DNA from: an uncultured Saprospiraceae bacterium
Lineage (GTDB): Bacteria; Bacteroidota; Bacteroidia; Chitinophagales; Saprospiraceae
Length of the DNA stretch: 64,000 nt
Direction: 5' to 3'
NCBI GenBank assembly: GCA_937995755.1
Contig: CALKJD010000137.1
Coordinates: forward strand, 1 to 64,000
Shown: positions 63,954 to 64,000 of the stretch, piece by piece
Layout of the letters: every line of letters starts with the position of its first letter
How positions within the stretch are numbered: the first letter of the stretch is position 1
Made by a program: the position numbers and the translations under genes
The notes under the pieces: generated by a model
Told to the model about the DNA's origin: nothing
Database searches by the model: none
What the model saw: only the letters and a program-made list of their open reading frames with translations

Positions 63954-64000
63954 TTTAATACAATACTAATCAGTCTTAATGACGCAATAGTTTGATCTTA

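Noticed and set aside
1-64000. tRNA, rRNA, CRISPR arrays, insertion sequences and prophage genes
   Set aside because: Searched by eye on both strands; no cloverleaf, regular repeat-spacer pattern, transposase, integrase or phage structural gene was seen.

Overview
The window is about 64 kb of an AT-rich bacterial chromosome, almost certainly from the phylum Bacteroidota. The signs are three kinds. First, surface proteins with type IX secretion (T9SS) C-terminal sorting domains, many lipoproteins, and a TonB receptor with an N-terminal carboxypeptidase-regulatory-like domain. Second, families typical of the phylum: DUF4199, 2TM-domain, BatA-type N-terminal domains and DUF4412. Third, promoter-like TAnnTTTG boxes close upstream of several genes. 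A marine, aerobic, Saprospiria- or Flavobacteriia-like organism is a reasonable guess, but no rRNA or marker is present to prove it. I see no tRNA, rRNA, CRISPR array, insertion sequence or prophage. The segment reads as ordinary chromosome of mostly housekeeping and cell-envelope genes.

Layout. 0-3.3 kb: a large secreted Asp-box/sortilin-type propeller protein. 3.7-13.4 kb: a BatA/VWA membrane protein, a dihydroorotase-like protein lacking most metal ligands, two DUF4199 membrane proteins and a GT2 glycosyltransferase, with a divergently placed CotH/propeller-lipoprotein pair in between. 13.4-19.1 kb: glycerol-3-phosphate dehydrogenase, galactokinase, UDP-glucose 4-epimerase and a T9SS arylsulfotransferase-like protein. 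19.1-20.8 kb: a MarR regulator divergent from 4-hydroxyphenylpyruvate dioxygenase, with a perfect 24-bp palindrome between them. 20.9-24.0 kb: small lipoprotein and membrane genes, a GNAT-SRPBCC fusion and an NTF2-like secreted protein.

24.0-32.8 kb is one minus-strand cluster: HlyD adaptor, TolC-type channel, MacB-type ATPase, two FtsX-type permeases, then a sigma-54 response regulator and its NtrY-like histidine kinase. A sigma-54-like promoter and an upstream dyad precede the first gene, suggesting that the two-component pair controls its own efflux operon. 32.9-37.6 kb: an UPF0173 hydrolase, a secreted propeller-like protein, and hemD - degenerate exonuclease - hemC. 37.9-43.3 kb: lpxD, two tiny membrane proteins and the DUF2339/DUF3999 pair. 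43.4-49.6 kb: a YyaL/SPATA20 protein, LURP-one-like and DUF1835 proteins, bioY with an operator-like dyad, and an ABC-2 exporter. 49.8-54.4 kb: a methyltransferase with a duplicated winged-helix region, a DEAD-box RNA helicase, a sterol-desaturase-type hydroxylase, and a lipoprotein pseudogene with two in-frame UGA codons. 54.7-58.6 kb: a TonB receptor plus beta-propeller phytase pair for phytate use. The remainder holds a 2TM protein, a DUF4412 protein, a methyltransferase, a tail-specific protease and an outer-membrane barrel-like protein.

No wholly new multigene system is obvious. The best leads are regulatory (the sigma-54 efflux module and the marR/hppD and bioY dyads), and a set of degenerate or rearranged proteins: the dead dihydroorotase, the dead DEDD exonuclease inside the heme cluster, the GNAT-SRPBCC fusion and the duplicated-domain methyltransferase. 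All assignments come from reading the sequence; no database search was run.
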